A stretch of DNA of 64,000 bases from Ceratodon purpureus. Its lineage: Eukaryota; Streptophyta; Bryopsida; Pseudoditrichales; Ditrichaceae. This document shows, piece after piece, positions 1-12,894 of the stretch. The notes beneath the pieces are model-generated. The model saw only the letters and a list, made by a program, of their open reading frames with translations. It had not been told where the DNA came from and did no database searches. A program made the position numbers and the translations under genes. Positions within the stretch are counted from its first letter, which is position 1. Each line of letters starts with the position of its first letter. Location: NCBI GenBank assembly GCA_014871385.1, contig CM026429.1:9763640-9827639 (forward strand), read 5' to 3'.

Positions 1-342
1 AACAACTTGTGGTGAGCCATTTTTGGACAATAAATTGGACTCTTATAAAACTAACATGAAATTTCAGATTGTCAAAAATGAATGGAGAGGATGAGTGGAG
101 TAGAGGAGGTGGGAGGAAGGAGGGGAGAAGGTAGGAGGGCCCTCCCTCTTCCGCCATCTCTCACATTGGGAAGAGCCTCCATGCCCGCAAGGAAGAATGT
201 CGGAAGTAGTCTTGGCAAGGAGGCTGGGGCACGCCAAAACCACCCACCTAGTTGAGTCCTAGTTGGCATTGGGGGGATGGATGGCGGTGCCCTAAGGATT
301 TTGAGGCAGTAACTTCACATTGAAGAACATAATCCTGCCTCT
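1..342. other. Intergenic, no gene recognised
   Basis: AT-moderate sequence with a purine-rich patch around 90-140. The open frames here are short, have no family resemblance, and the purine/pyrimidine bias explains them. Nothing else is supported. Confidence 0.5.
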
Positions 343-637
343 AAGGTAGAATGTCCTTAAACCACCCACTGCCCCAAAACCGATCAGGACTAATTTCTAG
401 ATTTTGAAAAATCAGATGTACCTTGTTTGTACATTTTAGCATCTGATCGGTTTTAGGTCGGGGACACTTTTCACTTATAAAATTCATAATAAATTGGTTT
501 TTTGCTATTTAATTTCGGAAAAAAGTGCCTTAGGCATCATTCTTGTTCTGCCTTCGATGACAAATTACAGAAAATACATAGCAGCGCCTGAACTATACCA
601 AAATCCTTAAGTGGGTGATTTAAGGACATTCTACCTT
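343..637. mobile_element. MITE with 28-bp terminal inverted repeats, TA-flanked
   Basis: The left end (343-370) and the reverse complement of the right end (610-637) match over 28 bases with one mismatch. The outermost AA/TT can be read as a TA target duplication followed by AGGTAGAATGTCC. A second inverted repeat lies inside (ACCGATCAG near 380 and CTGATCGGT near 447). The 295-bp length, lack of coding capacity and TA flank fit a Tc1/mariner (Stowaway-like) MITE. The element at 13,914-14,201 has a clearly related terminus, which argues for one family. Class assignment is inference; the inverted repeats are seen directly. Confidence 0.75.
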
Positions 638-3600
638 ACCACAAGCACTTGAAGGCAAACACTTAGGTGCTGATGTAGAACATTCCAGTATTCATTCAGA
701 ATAAATTGAAATATTCCTCGTTGAGTTTAATTCCCTTGAGGGTTCAATTGAGAAACTTTTGTTTCACCATGACTGCACACTGTAAAATTCTGTGCTGTAT
801 ACATGAACCCACTGCCACCAGAGTGAATGTCCAATAATTCTCCATATGATCCTGTGCACCTTCTTCATATGAACCTTATAAAGATAACGGAGCCATATTC
901 ATGTAAGGGATGATCAGATCACGCTAGAGAACTTATTCTTATGACCTTCCAAAAGAGTTGGAACTACACCCAATGAACATGAACAGTGTGAGACTTGTGT
1001 GTCCACCATGGAAGTCGTATTCACAAAACAATATAAGATCTCATTGAGAATGTTTGGATTGTATCACAACATATTTGCTATGGTAGTTGAGGCACGACCA
1101 CAGCATGGATAGCCGCCTCTGTAGTGTGTCATTCCAAACACAAAGTTTTCTAGTTTTAACACATCTTGGCCTGTCATTTGGATTTTAGCATTAGGTAAAT
1201 TTACAATAATACTCTTTCATATTCTCGCCAGCCTCAAAATAGCTGCAGTAGTTCTAACAGTCCTTAGGTGAATGTAGTCTGGTAACTACAAACCTCCGGA
1301 GTCCGTAGCTTTGTGAGAAGTTTACATTAAATATCAGGGCAAGCCATGATTCTAACTGGATAAGTTCCATTCATGAATAGTGTTATTCCATTCATGAAAA
1401 AGACCACTGCCTTTTTGTCCTTCATTCCTCTCACGATGGATTAGAATTTTACAGTCCATCATCCATGACTTTTACTCTGTTCGTTACACCCACTTGGCTT
1501 GCATTTGGGGAGGCAAATAAGGTTAAGTCATCATCCTCAGATTCAATCTATTTTTACATCATATTAATGCCGTACAATAATATTGACAATACACTCCTCA
1601 GAAAACAGAATGCTATTCAACATGTGATCAAAAGAAACATGGATTGCTGATCCTAGCAGAGGTCCTCCCCCCGCACAGTAGCTTCCTGCTGCTTTGTTTC
1701 TTTCTCTGCAGCTTGCGCTTCTCAACCGAGTGCAAGTACTCTTCTGAAGTGTGGTTACGGTTATGTTGCTTTCACTTTCTCGTATACTTTCTTGTAGACT
1801 TCTCTTATTATTTCGACTCACCCGGATGGGGTCTCAAGGTGTTGATCCAAAATCATTATATTATGATGGTGTGTTTGACTCATTTTGTTTTAAAAAATGA
1901 GACAAACATGTTTTGATTTGCAAAAATAGTTTTGATTTGAAGTTATATATTACTCAAGGCAAAACGTGTATTGATTGGTTATGGCTCTATTCAGCACTCT
2001 TTGGTGCTCGGAACGGGAACAGAATAGTCTGGCATTGTCATACGCCTCCTCTGGGTAGCTTCATCAATTAAAATTGCACACCTCGACTTTGTCTCTGGTT
2101 CTCCGCGATGTTTTGTTTCCTTCTTCGGAATGAAATTTTTAATTGTTTTTAAAAATTCAAAAAAAGGATGAAATAGAACTTCATTGAAAGCTTCAAGCAG
2201 ATGGCAGAGCGGATATGACTGAAGCAATAGCTTGCTTCGTGCATGTCACTGCATGCACAGCGACATTGGCTTTCCTGAGTGGTTTCTTCGCCATTTTGAA
2301 AAGCCACCTGAAACCATAGTACAGAGAAAAGATGTTCCTGGGAAGGACTCTGATGAGACTCTTGATCGCATCACAGGTTATCAGTCTACTGTTCTTCAGC
2401 TGTGTGGAAGGACACTGGAAAATAGTTACCGTAAACTGTGATAATTGTCCAATAAATTCCCAGAAATCTAGTAAATTGAGGAATATTTTTCATAATAGTT
2501 TAAATTAGAAGTGTGCAAGTGTGTGAGGGGAAAAGTATGTACTTGTGAGTCCGTCTGGCTACTACCATATGAGCAGAGCCATCTGGATTTGCCGGAGTCA
2601 CATGCATACTTGATGCTGGAAGGAAGTACACAACCCAAGAAGGTACAGACTTGACTACCTAAGGAAGTCCAGGTATTTGTTGACAATCAGTATACCTATC
2701 AGTTATTAACCTATTTGGTTGTCTTCTAACTGTGCCGTTGCTGTTTAGATAATTAGGTTAACCGTAAACTCTGAACCACAGTCAACATTAGCATTCATCA
2801 CTAGGGGCATGTCAAGCTCTCGTACTGACCAGATTTTTTCCATAGAATTTTTTTGTATCAAACAAAGTACTTGTGTGTCTAAAATTACGGAGGTGAATAA
2901 GCTTTGCTACGCAAGTGAATTCTTTGCAACAATAACAAAAATAAAATAAATGTTATTTCTAAGGTATTACTACAACTAGATATTATGCATTAGGTGAGTT
3001 TTGAAGCCTCCGAAGGGCCATCTAATAGTGCAATTATATCTTGACTCTTCTGGAATGGGCACTTGAGGGCAGTTGCTGAGACCGTGCTTAATTTAGAATA
3101 GAAAAATAAGTCAGAAACTTATTGTGCGGCTTCATTCTGCATCTTGGCCTAGAAGTACTAACGTGGTCGACTCTTGGCCAAGTTGGTACTGGCATGTAGG
3201 TCCAAATTAGTGAGCTCAAACTTGTCGCCTTCATGAGGCCTCACATCTCACCCAATGGTAATCCATTAAGATTAGAGTGACCATTCAAGATATTTTTGGT
3301 TGCTGCAATTTGAACGAACTTCATTGTAGAATGAAAAGAATGATTGTCATCGAATATTCATTGAGGGCAAAAAGTAATCAAACAAAAGAGAGAGAGAGAA
3401 CACTAGTTACATCCAGTTGGGGATAATTCCACATGGCGGGATGCAGATCTACTTAATACTAAGATCAGTTTGGTATTCTATAATATTCCTAACTATCTAC
3501 TTAGAGTCAAAAGCTTTTGATAAGTCTTAGACAATATCTTCAACTTTTGTCTTTGAGATGGCTTTGAGGGTCTTCTTTCAGGCAATGCCACCATAGTCAA

Positions 3601-5544
3601 GAAAGGAGTTCTAGATAAATTGTCTACTCTGTCTAATTAGGTGCAATTTGTTTACAATTGCCGAAAATCATTTGTTATTTTAAAATAGACAGCATATCGA
3701 GACTAATTTCTAGTACATTTATAATCATTTTAATTTAAGTTAAAGCATACCACCTCAATATTGTCTTCATTTTGAAAAGAAATTGTTGCTTGGAGAAAGT
3801 TATGATGTTTCTTCCATCTCCAAAAAGATCTTTTAAAAACTTGAGTGGACAACTCAACCATAATCAAACATATCAAATTACAAATTATACAATTTTATTT
3901 TTATAATTATGAAATATTTTTCAAGTGAAATTTCTTAGAAATAAAATAAATAAAGGATTAAGTCATCTACTGAAAATTCATCTTTTAAATTGATTGTAAA
4001 GTTTACCCATCTAGTACTTTTTGGGACCAAAGTTCATCAAAGATAGTAAAGTCACAAATTATAATATAATTTTTATCTAATATGACTTGAACAATGAGGG
4101 ATTCATATTTTTCCAAACATATGATAACAATGATATAACATACTTCAATGGTCATTAGTATAACATTGGCGCTTAGGATGTTGAACACAAACAAGTTTCT
4201 ATAATATACTGTAAATTGACATTCCATAAACACTATATGTAAGGGTATCTATGCGTTGGCTAAATAGTTACTGCTTCCAAATAATTTATATTATAATAAA
4301 AGCATAAAATTCAAATTTATTTCTAATTTTGTTCACAAAATTTCTATGAGTAATGCAAAAAATATATGAATGTTTATTTATCTAAAAAAAGACTTTAAGT
4401 TAAATAAATATTGGGTTCAAATATTATATATTCTAATGAAATAAAAAATCTAATAAATTGTATTAAATTTTTGTGATGTGCTGATGTAGATTTGCATTGA
4501 CTACATTAAATTTAAGATCCAAAATTACATTCAAAACCTAATAAAAAATTAATGGTTTATGAATCTTCAAAAGTATCATGAACAAACAGAGGACATGAAT
4601 GACTTTTAAACTTTTAGTTGTATATATTTATATCTTGAATAAGAGGAAATAATATTTAAATTTTGTTTTATATTATGTTTCATGTAAAGTTGATTTATGG
4701 ATGAACAAACACAATTATAGTTTTTATATAGATTATATTAACAATTGAGAATTGCACTAAGACCCTTAGTACTCCATTTCAAAGATTAATTTATAACATA
4801 TTTTAAGAGGGCTCCATCTGGTTTCTTCTATTTAAGTAATTGACGAAAGAAGAAGAAATCCAATCCAAGTGTCTTACCAAAACAAAATAACTTTGGTACT
4901 TTAAGGGTTTTTTTTGTATATTGTTTGACAATTTTCAATTATTCCTTTGGTCCCATTTTAAACAATCTATGTAAAACTATTCTACGTTTTATATTTTTTA
5001 TGAAATATAAAATTTAAATTTAAAATTGATATGATTCTAAAAAACTTTAAAATTTTGAAAATGATATATATTTTTGAGAATATTTTTATAAATTTTACAT
5101 TTTAAGATACATTTGTGTTTTTTTTTTTTTTTTTTTTTTTTTTTTTCATTAATCATTGAATATATTAATTTCAAAAGTATAAAAAATAAGTAAAAATATT
5201 TAAATTTTATAATTCTATTATATTTGTAAATTTCTTCAAAGTTGGGACTACTTTGATAATCCAAAAACACCTTTATAGAGTGGATGTATATTATTATTAT
5301 TTTTTTTATTTTTTTTTAATTTGATGACTTTGTAATGGCTTATACAAATCATTATATATCGAGGCAAAATGCGCCAATGATTTGAGGTCAATAGGCCAAT
5401 GCATAACTTGGTTTTAATCCAAAATACCAAAAATAAAAAATCTTTTGTAACATGTGTCATACAATAATTTAAAGTGTTTTTAGGGGGATAATTGTTTTTG
5501 TTTTTGAAGATATGTATCCTCTAAGATTGGAGAGATTGCTCCAT
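638..5544. other. AT-rich intergenic stretch without a recognisable gene
   Basis: No convincing coding region. At 2,210-2,480 two overlapping plus frames stay open for 60-80 codons, one hydrophobic, but neither resembles a known family and no start or splice context is convincing. A 29-base poly-T tract lies at 5,118-5,146. From about 3.7 kb on the sequence becomes very AT-rich, typical of old repeat decay. Confidence 0.5.
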
Positions 5545-5548
5545 TTAA

Positions 5549-6711
5549 TCCCTAAAGGCCTTTGAAACGAGGTTGTAATTGTGGCTCTTTTAGGCAAACT
5601 GTTCTAAAGTCCATGAATTTAGGCATTTTCTAAAACATTTACTATACATAGCTTTCTAATGGCACAATTCTCAAAGCATTTGGGGGTAACAATACAAAAG
5701 TTATGAATTTTAAAAGAATATTTTCTAATTTTGGGCAGCAAATAACCAATCAGAATCTCTCATTTTTTGCCAAAGTTGCTTGTCATTCACAAGGGCAATA
5801 AGTGACAAGACTAAATTTCTAAGGATCGGCGCTTGCAAAATAATGGGCCGAGTATTTTTCAATCCATGCACATTGATGACAAATTTTATCCGTTAGACAT
5901 TTTTCATCTAACTAACAATTTTCATCAAGAGGGATTATCTTCATTCTTGAAAATTCTTCATCCAAATGATAGTTGTTATCCATAACTCAGTTTGCATCCA
6001 AAATACTCTTTTTATCCACCAAAAATATTACATCCAATCTTCATTTTTAATCCAGATTCATCCAATATATATGATGTGGCATGGGGTCCATCCACAAGAT
6101 CCTCTATTACCAAAATTGCCCTTTGAAGTTAAAGGAAAATATACAATTTACACTTTAAAAAATTCAAAAAATTTGAATTTAATTTGAATTGCATTTAATA
6201 TTTTTGTGCTTTTTCTCTTATTAACATAAACATATTCACTATTTAGACTTTAAATTGAACATGTTAAGATATCTTATTGATAGTTTTAATTTTGGAGAAT
6301 GTAAGGCCATTTTCGCACACCCCCTTTCACAAAATCAAGGTTTTTTCCCTTCCCAAGCCCATATGGGACTCAAACTTTGTGTGAGTGTACTTAACTTCTA
6401 CACATACATGAATCAATGACCATCCATAGATCAAATTGGTTTGCAATGTATACTTTTTGGGCATCAAAACTTAGGTTTATTGTTGGCACAGTGTCAAAAA
6501 AAACTTTTATTGTGTGTTCAAACCTCATAATCTTGCAATTGTTGCCGTGGAATGAGCTCAAATTTGGTATACATCTTTTAGGGCAAGATAGGTAAAAGAT
6601 CCTATGGTTACATATTCCATTTGATGTCTAATTTTAGAAATCAATAGGTTTCTATTAGTAGGGTTTTTTTTGGGTAGTTTTCGCTCTAAAAACACCAACA
6701 AACTTTAAAGG
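5549..6711. mobile_element. TTAA-flanked non-autonomous piggyBac-like element (degenerate)
   Basis: TTAA at 5,545-5,548 and 6,712-6,715 bracket a 1,163-bp unit. The left end reads TCCCTAAAG and the right end, reverse-complemented, CCTTTAAAG, so the termini match at 7 of 9 bases. A relative of almost the same length lies at about 59,979-61,139 and aligns along most of it, for example the CAATGGCACAATT-like words, the TGATGTGGCA..GGGTCCA block near 6,072 and the subterminal block near 6,515-6,610. No coding capacity. The piggyBac assignment rests on TTAA plus C-rich termini and on resemblance to the other TTAA elements here. Confidence 0.6.
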
Positions 6712-6922
6712 TTAATTAAAGTTGTAACAAAATTTGACCATTCTTGTTATTGGACATAATTAGATCAACTTTGAAACAATTTTGATTGTAGTGAATGTGG
6801 TGTATGTTTTAATCCAAAGAAACAAAAACATAGTAGAAGAAATAAAGAAATGAAGAAGAACTCGAGTCTCTCCTGAAGGACCATTGTGGATTGAATATCA
6901 ATTTATTGTGCATCTTTTATTA

Positions 6923-7734
6923 GAGGCGGTTTACACTACAGAGCATGAAGATATACCAAGAAAATTAAAATCATTACATGGTTACGGCTCTTGGTTTAGA
7001 GTTGTGACTATGAAAAATAAAAAATCATTTTCTGAATGTCTTGGTCACGTCTCATAGTGTAAAGTGGATTTGGACTATAATGACTTTGGACTAAAAAACT
7101 AGTAACATCAAGGGAAATATGGGGTCTCTAAAAGGCCTTTGGATTCCCCACGTGCCTAAAATTTTGGTGAAATCGTGCACTTTATCTTGTTGGCACTAAT
7201 GGTGCAATGAGGTTGCCAACATTAAATTTTGTGGGTCCAACCAATCGCTGCCAACATTGGTATTGTGTGCCAAAGCTGTTAGCGCAGGAAACAGTGCCAG
7301 GAGTAATGACGCTCCCAACCCTGTGGCTTTTGACGTTGTCAACGGGTAGGACATCCACCAATGGGATTACTTGGAGAGGCGATACTTGGGCATCACGTTC
7401 ACTTACTTCGGGCTGTCTTACAAGGCCTCTTGAAGACCCCACATTTCTCCTATTGAATAATTGAATTTCCGCCAATCACTAAATTTTTGCCCAATGGTCT
7501 CTTTGATATTCGTCATATCAACCTCTTTGCGTCGACTCAACGGAAATCCGTTGGATCATAAAAACATCATCCACGCAGCAAAAATTAGCATATTTAGGTA
7601 ACCTCGAACTTTGCAGTCAATCTCCTTTTTCCAAAGTAGTGTAAAGCAAAGTTAGATTGGGATGACATTCTTGGCCTATCACAGATTTTAGAGGGCGGCA
7701 GTCAATCTCCGTGGTCCATAGTGTAAACCGCCCC
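6923..7734. mobile_element. Tourist/PIF-Harbinger-like MITE with TTA target duplication
   Basis: The left end GAGGCGGTTTACACTA (6,923-6,938) and the reverse complement of the right end GGGGCGGTTTACACTA (7,719-7,734) match at 15 of 16 bases. TTA flanks both sides (6,920-6,922 and 7,735-7,737), as expected for PIF/Harbinger. A second copy of the terminal word lies inside near 7,060, so the structure may be composite. The GC-richer middle (7,200-7,470) gives two overlapping open frames on opposite strands with no family resemblance; I do not call them genes. Confidence 0.65.
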
Positions 7735-7737
7735 TTA

Positions 7738-8773
7738 ATTGTCACTTTTGTAGATAATATGCTAGTCATTGGTGGGTTTTGGACTTTTGCAAAAACATCA
7801 TATACAAATTTATTACCAATTCAATTTTATGGAAAAATCACAATTTTGATTGCAGTGATCTATAAACCTAATTATCTATCCACCTAAAATGTTGATATTG
7901 AAGTTTGGTCTACTTCGCACATTGAGCAAGTGCTCTAGGAACTCATTCTTGATCACGGGCAAGTGCTCTAAGAACTCGTTCATGATCATGGGCGCGCCGC
8001 TTGGCACCACACCCAACGACTTAGTGAGCTCTATTTTTCGCAGACTCCGAGATTTAGTGCCCATTTTCACTCTTTGTGATTGAGAACTCCTTTCTTTGGT
8101 TTAGGTGTTGGGGTTACGGTTACGTGGCATTTTGGCTCAGCTGATACCCAGTTAGTTCTACTAGGCTTCATACTAGGCATTATTGTTTGAAAATCTAAAC
8201 ATCTCTGCCAAGGAGGCTTGTCTCCTTTGGACTTCAATGTTTGTGACCTTCGTAAATCCGATGAGGTTTCATCCTCTTGTTTCAAAAATAAAATGTTGAT
8301 ATTTTATAAATCAATTGCAAAAAGTTACATTTCTGATCCCGGTTTGTGTTATTTCAAAGTGCGTTTCATATAGTTGGTCTTAGTTCAAAGTCTATTGAAT
8401 ATATTTTTGTCAAACAGTAGAATAATTATGTTATTATTATATCTGAGTAAACATACTAATTTATTTTTTTAAATTAAATTTGCTTGTCCTGACCGGTAGA
8501 GTTCACCTACATTAACATAACTTCAAAGTTCTGACTGGGAACAGTATGTCTTTAGCAGTAGAAACCTGACACCACTGCTGAATGTGTCCCTCTGAAGTTG
8601 CAGAATTGTTTCTTTAGAGTGTAGTTGTACAAACCTACTTCCAGTTGACCATTGTTGATAGGAATTAATACCATGTTGACTAAGTTCCCAACATTACTAG
8701 TTCTACAACAAATCTCCAATATTCTAAACACTGTGCAGTTCAATAACTTCAATTTGGTTTGCAAGTAGATTGA
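7738..8773. other. Intergenic, no gene recognised
   Basis: Short open frames near 7,880-8,280 occur on both strands over the same bases and show no family features. A local direct duplication of the word GGCAAGTGCTCTA-like sequence lies near 7,925-7,990. Confidence 0.45.
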
Positions 8774-9034
8774 CCGTGGTAGCATAGCATGTTCGTCCAA
8801 AGATAGTTCTAGAAAATAATAAATGTAAAAAATAGAAAATTACAAAGACAACAAAATTTTAAAAATATAATAAATTATTTTTTGCAATATTTGTTATTTC
8901 TAAACCATTTAAGGTCATTTTCACTGACTTTTTCCTAAATCAAGAAAATTGAGAATTTCAGTTCTTTCATTGGTGAATTTTTTTTCTTTCTAAAATAAAT
9001 AAATATTTGTTGGCCAACCTGCTATGGTGGTACG
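8774..9034. mobile_element. MITE, CCGTA family copy 1
   Basis: About 260 bp, with left end CCGTGGTAGCATAGCATG and right end reverse-complementing to CGTACCACCATAGCAGG. It aligns with the copies at 9,844-10,100 and 21,898-22,187, including the internal words GAAAATTA and CCATTTAAGGTCATTTT. The flanking TA seen in the other copies has decayed here. Non-coding. Confidence 0.65.
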
Positions 9035-9843
9035 TCCGTTTCATTTAAATGAAATTTGTATCTAGAAAAATTATGATCCCTTCTTTCAATGAAAACCTGG
9101 TGGGAAACAATCACTTTCTATAAACTTCCAAGTTTAAGACTTTAGAATTAGAGAGTAGAATATAATTTTGGCTCAAATAGAATATGGCTTTCAAGGAATG
9201 GCCTTGATTGCATCATCTACAAGCTTCTATGTCAATTCTGTGGATTTAGCCAATCAACTACAACAATTGAATCGTGTTAGAGCCTCAAAGTGACCTCAGC
9301 TTCTCCAAAAAAATGGAAATTGTATTTTGGAAATCCAAACAATTTATCTGATAATCAAACCTTGAATCATTTTACAGTGAAAAATTGACTTATTGATTTT
9401 AAAGATCAAAACATCTTAAGACATGAGATTGATTTATTACTTAGTAAAGTTTTCCAAAATAGTTGTAAGGCAATATAATGGAAATGGCATTCAAAATTTT
9501 TATGTAGTAATTCATTTGAAGAAACATAGGTAATGCTTTCATTCAAATCATATTTACATCTACAACAAACACAAACTTTTTAAAACTAGACTAACTAATT
9601 ACAAATGAATCATAATTTTGTTACAGGGCATGCACTTGTATATGGTTGTGAAATTCTTTATAGTAAAAAATTATTCTTTAAGCCTTATCCAAGAATGCAA
9701 AGCTTTAAGTGGCAAGACAAGGGTCTTGAATTCCATAGTACAAACTTCCGCTATGAATACACTTCTTCAATCCACAATTCAATCAATCCACAATTCAATC
9801 AATCCAAATGTTGGATGTCGATGCCTTTTCCTTGTCCAAGCTA
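9035..9843. other. Intergenic spacer between two MITE copies
   Basis: AT-rich. Two overlapping plus frames at 9,605-9,913 are open but run into the neighbouring MITE and contain a tandem duplication of a CAATCCACAATT-like word (9,770-9,805). No gene called. Confidence 0.45.
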
Positions 9844-10100
9844 CCGTAGTACCATAGCATGTTTGTCCAAAAATGATTCAAAAAATAAAAATGTAAAAAT
9901 TAGAAAATTATGAAACTATAATTTTTTTTTACTTTTTATTTTTTATTTTTGCAATATTTTGTTGTTTCTAAACCATTTAAGGTCATTTTATTGATTTTTC
10001 ACTAAAAATTAATTAAATAAATTCAATTTTTTGAAAGGTGAACCTTATTTTTTTTTTAAATAAAATATTTGTTCGTTAGGTGACAAACTTGCTGTTACGG
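9844..10100. mobile_element. MITE, CCGTA family copy 2
   Basis: 257 bp flanked by TA (9,842-9,843 and 10,101-10,102). The left end is CCGTAGTACCATAGCATG and the right end reverse-complements to CCGTAACAGCAAGTTTG. It shares the central TTTCTAAACCATTTAAGG word with copy 1, only about 0.8 kb away. The TA target points to a Tc1/mariner-type MITE; Mutator-like remains an alternative. Confidence 0.7.
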
Positions 10101-10308
10101 TATCTGAATGTCACCAAGAAATGGAAGTGTGGTTCTCATCATGGTTCTTTATTTTGCCTAGGCCCCAAATAACCATTCCTTCCATTCCATTCTAATTTGA
10201 AGAGTCTACAACATATATCTTGGACTATCTATGAAGTATCAAAATGTTGTTTAAGGGTTTAAAACTCACCTTTAAACATCAATGCTTAGATAAGAGGTTA
10301 TTTATACG

Positions 10309-10409
10309 GTAGGTTCATAGCCGGTCTGGCACTTGATAGCCGAATAATTAACCCCTAAACTCCCAGGCAACCAAAATGTGGTCGCCGGCTATTATGAACA
10401 GGTTCCTAC
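10309..10409. repeat. Imperfect inverted repeat spanning the left end of a TTAA element
   Basis: GTAGGTTCATAGCCGG at 10,309-10,324 pairs with the segment at 10,385-10,409, which carries small insertions. The hairpin straddles the TTAA junction at 10,348-10,351, so one arm is flank and the other is element. Confidence 0.5.
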
Positions 10410-11272
10410 AGTGTCAAAAATAAATTTCAAGTTTTGAGATTTTGATTGTGGATTCTCTAGGTCATTACCTACATACCAAGCTTTGTTTCATAAGATTTGG
10501 TTATGTAATGCAAAAGTTATGAATGGTTGAAGGTAAAAAATCTCAACGCGATCAGCCACAAAAAATTCAAATATATTTTTTAAAAATAATAAAAAAATCA
10601 TCATTTTGTAGAGATTCATATTCAAATAGAATGCTTTGATTCAGTCCATTCCAACAAGTGAGGTAAAAGATATGACAAGTCATGTTATGTGGGCAATTTT
10701 GGTCAAGTCTTCAATAAAAAAACTTTAATAGCTCATTTTGAATACAATTTTGACAATTTTTCTAAAATAAAAATTGGAAAAGGTTTTTGTTATGTATCAC
10801 ATCATTTTTACCGTTGAAAGTAACGATATCCACTTTTATGTGGGCGTAATTAGCAATTTATTTTTTCCTTGTATTCTACATTGTATTTAGATTTACATAT
10901 CTTTTGAAGATGAAAATCTAGGTTTTTTCTTTTGATATTTTTTGTGTAGATTCTCAAGTCATTTTAAAATTTGAATATGGAGTTGCCCATTTCAAACTTG
11001 TAAAGCATATTTTTTGAAAATTCATTGAAAGTGAGATTTCAGCTTTTTGAAGGATTGAAAAGAAATCGTTTTTTAACTTTGAACATTATGATCTTGCAAT
11101 TGGTGTTGTATTTTTTACTAAAATTTTGGAAAAGAATGTCTTAATAAGTTAGCTATAAGATCCTACGGTTGAAATTGCAAAAAAATGTCATAAAATTGGA
11201 AAAACTAACTTCCATCACAAAGGAGTGTTGAAGGGCAGTTTTTGATGTGAGTTCATTGTGGGCATTTAGGGG
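10352..11272. mobile_element. TTAA-flanked non-autonomous piggyBac-like element
   Basis: 921 bp between TTAA at 10,348-10,351 and 11,273-11,276. Left terminus CCCCTAAACTCCCA and reverse-complemented right terminus CCCCTAAATGCCCA agree at 12 of 14 bases. No coding capacity. The block near 11,080-11,180 (a CATTATGATCTTGCAATT-like word, then GATCCTACGGTTGAAATTG) recurs at the same distance from one end in the other TTAA elements. A diverged relative lies at 39.4-40.3 kb. TTAA target and C-rich ends are established features of piggyBac superfamily elements. Confidence 0.75.
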
Positions 11273-11276
11273 TTAA

Positions 11277-12377
11277 TCAAAGTTCAAAAAACAGGTTCAA
11301 TAGCTAAACATAATACATTGAACGTTTCGACAATTTTCTCCTTAGAATTTTAAAATCCGGCTGGTTGTCAAGACCAAGTCACTTCTATAGGTTGACATGT
11401 ATGATTTGAGTTTAGAGTGCTAAGAATGCTTAGTACTTTATACAAGTAGAGTGGAGTTGTATCCAACAATCCATGTGGGATATGTGAACTTTGAGGTGAA
11501 GCACCTAGTTAGTCTTTATTGTTATAACATGCATAGCTTTTGCATAAAGACTTCAAATGACATAAAATTTGTTTGGGGTGAAAGATTGATACTTGATTTC
11601 TAAGATTTTCTTAAGTCTAATTTATTTTTTAAAAGTTGATCCTTTATGCACAAATGAGCTTCAGAAAACTATTAGGAATGCATTTTGATACATAGACCTT
11701 TACAATGTTGTTTCGTCCATATCTTTTGCATAAAAAAATATTTTAACACAAAACTTGTTGGTAGTGGAAGAAGGCTTGATTTCTCAACTTTTGTTAGTTT
11801 GACACAATTCCATAAAACTTCATATTCTATGCTTAAATAGACTCCAAAAACTTGTGTACAACACATTTCAAAAACCTCACCTAGAATCTTGCTACGTATA
11901 ACCCATATTCTTTGTGGACTAATGTTAGTGGTCTTGATTACAAAAAGAGCACTTTCTCCCCCTCGAATCTCATGCACACTTTTCATTTAGGATTGAACCT
12001 AGTGAAAATTACAAAATTTTCACTTTTTGGCAAAATTGAATTGTAATTTATATAATAATCAACAAAAGATGCCAATAATTTTCCAAAATTTTAGGCACCT
12101 AATTTTAGGATTATTTTATCCCGGACCAGCTATAAACCTATGATTTCAATAAATACAATCTAGATATTCACATTATAAGTTTTAGCCAAAATTTCAAACC
12201 ACAATCCATGCTCAAATTGTAATCTTCATTCAATTTTGTTGTTTGATTGTTTGTATTAGATCTAGTCTCTTTGTGACTTGGTATCATGTTCCCCAGATGT
12301 TCCCCTCATTTTCTGGTGACCTGGTTACTTTTGATCCCAGACTTTCGTCCGATATGGGTTTGTGCTCTGTTTTCTTT
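11277..12377. other. AT-rich intergenic sequence, no gene recognised
   Basis: A minus-strand open frame at 11,672-11,986 has no recognisable domain, and no surrounding exon structure supports it. Confidence 0.45.
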
Positions 12378-12418
12378 CAATAAATCTCCTTTTATTGCTA
12401 AAAATTTATTTTTAAAAA

Positions 12419-12451
<33 letters not shown>
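12378..12451 (+). repeat. 3' tail of a LINE remnant (hairpin plus A-tract)
   Basis: CAATAAA (12,378-12,384) and TTTATTG (12,391-12,397) form a short stem-loop followed by an A-rich tail of 28 A's ending at 12,451. The same arrangement ends the full-length LINE at 33,335-33,380, with a different but still paired stem. Probably the 3' end of an old 5'-truncated copy; its upstream limit is not visible. Confidence 0.45.
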
Positions 12452-12452
<1 letters not shown>

Positions 12453-12894
12453 TTTGAATGATAACCGAACATCAAAAATTGAGTTTTCGTGAGTCAACAA
12501 ACCTTTGACCATTCATAAATCTATGCATTTTATTGGATTTTATTTGGATTTTTTCATTGTATGTAAAATACAATTCTCCATCTCTTGTATCCATACTTTG
12601 GAGCTGTAAGAAAATGTGAATACTTTTTCAATTGGAGTAAATTTAACATCTTTGAGTTTGTTTTGGTATAGTCTACGAAAATCCAAAAGATAAAAATCTC
12701 AAAAATTTCAGAAAATGGAATAGGAAATTTTGGAAGAAAATGAACAAATATATAATCAAATAAAGAAAACCTTTTGAACGCTTTGGACGTTTAAGGGTTA
12801 AGGCCTAATCTCTTTCACAAGTCACTCTCAGACCCCTCCAGGTTGCATGCCTGAGAGATGATTTTTTGATTACCAGTTTGATCCTTGGCCTTAA

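Noticed and set aside
2210-2490. Possible exon with a hydrophobic segment
   Set aside because: Two overlapping frames are open and one has an internal stop; no splice sites or family resemblance.
12785-12800. GGACGTTTAAGGG-TTAA looks like a further element end
   Set aside because: No matching left end could be found upstream, so no element is called.
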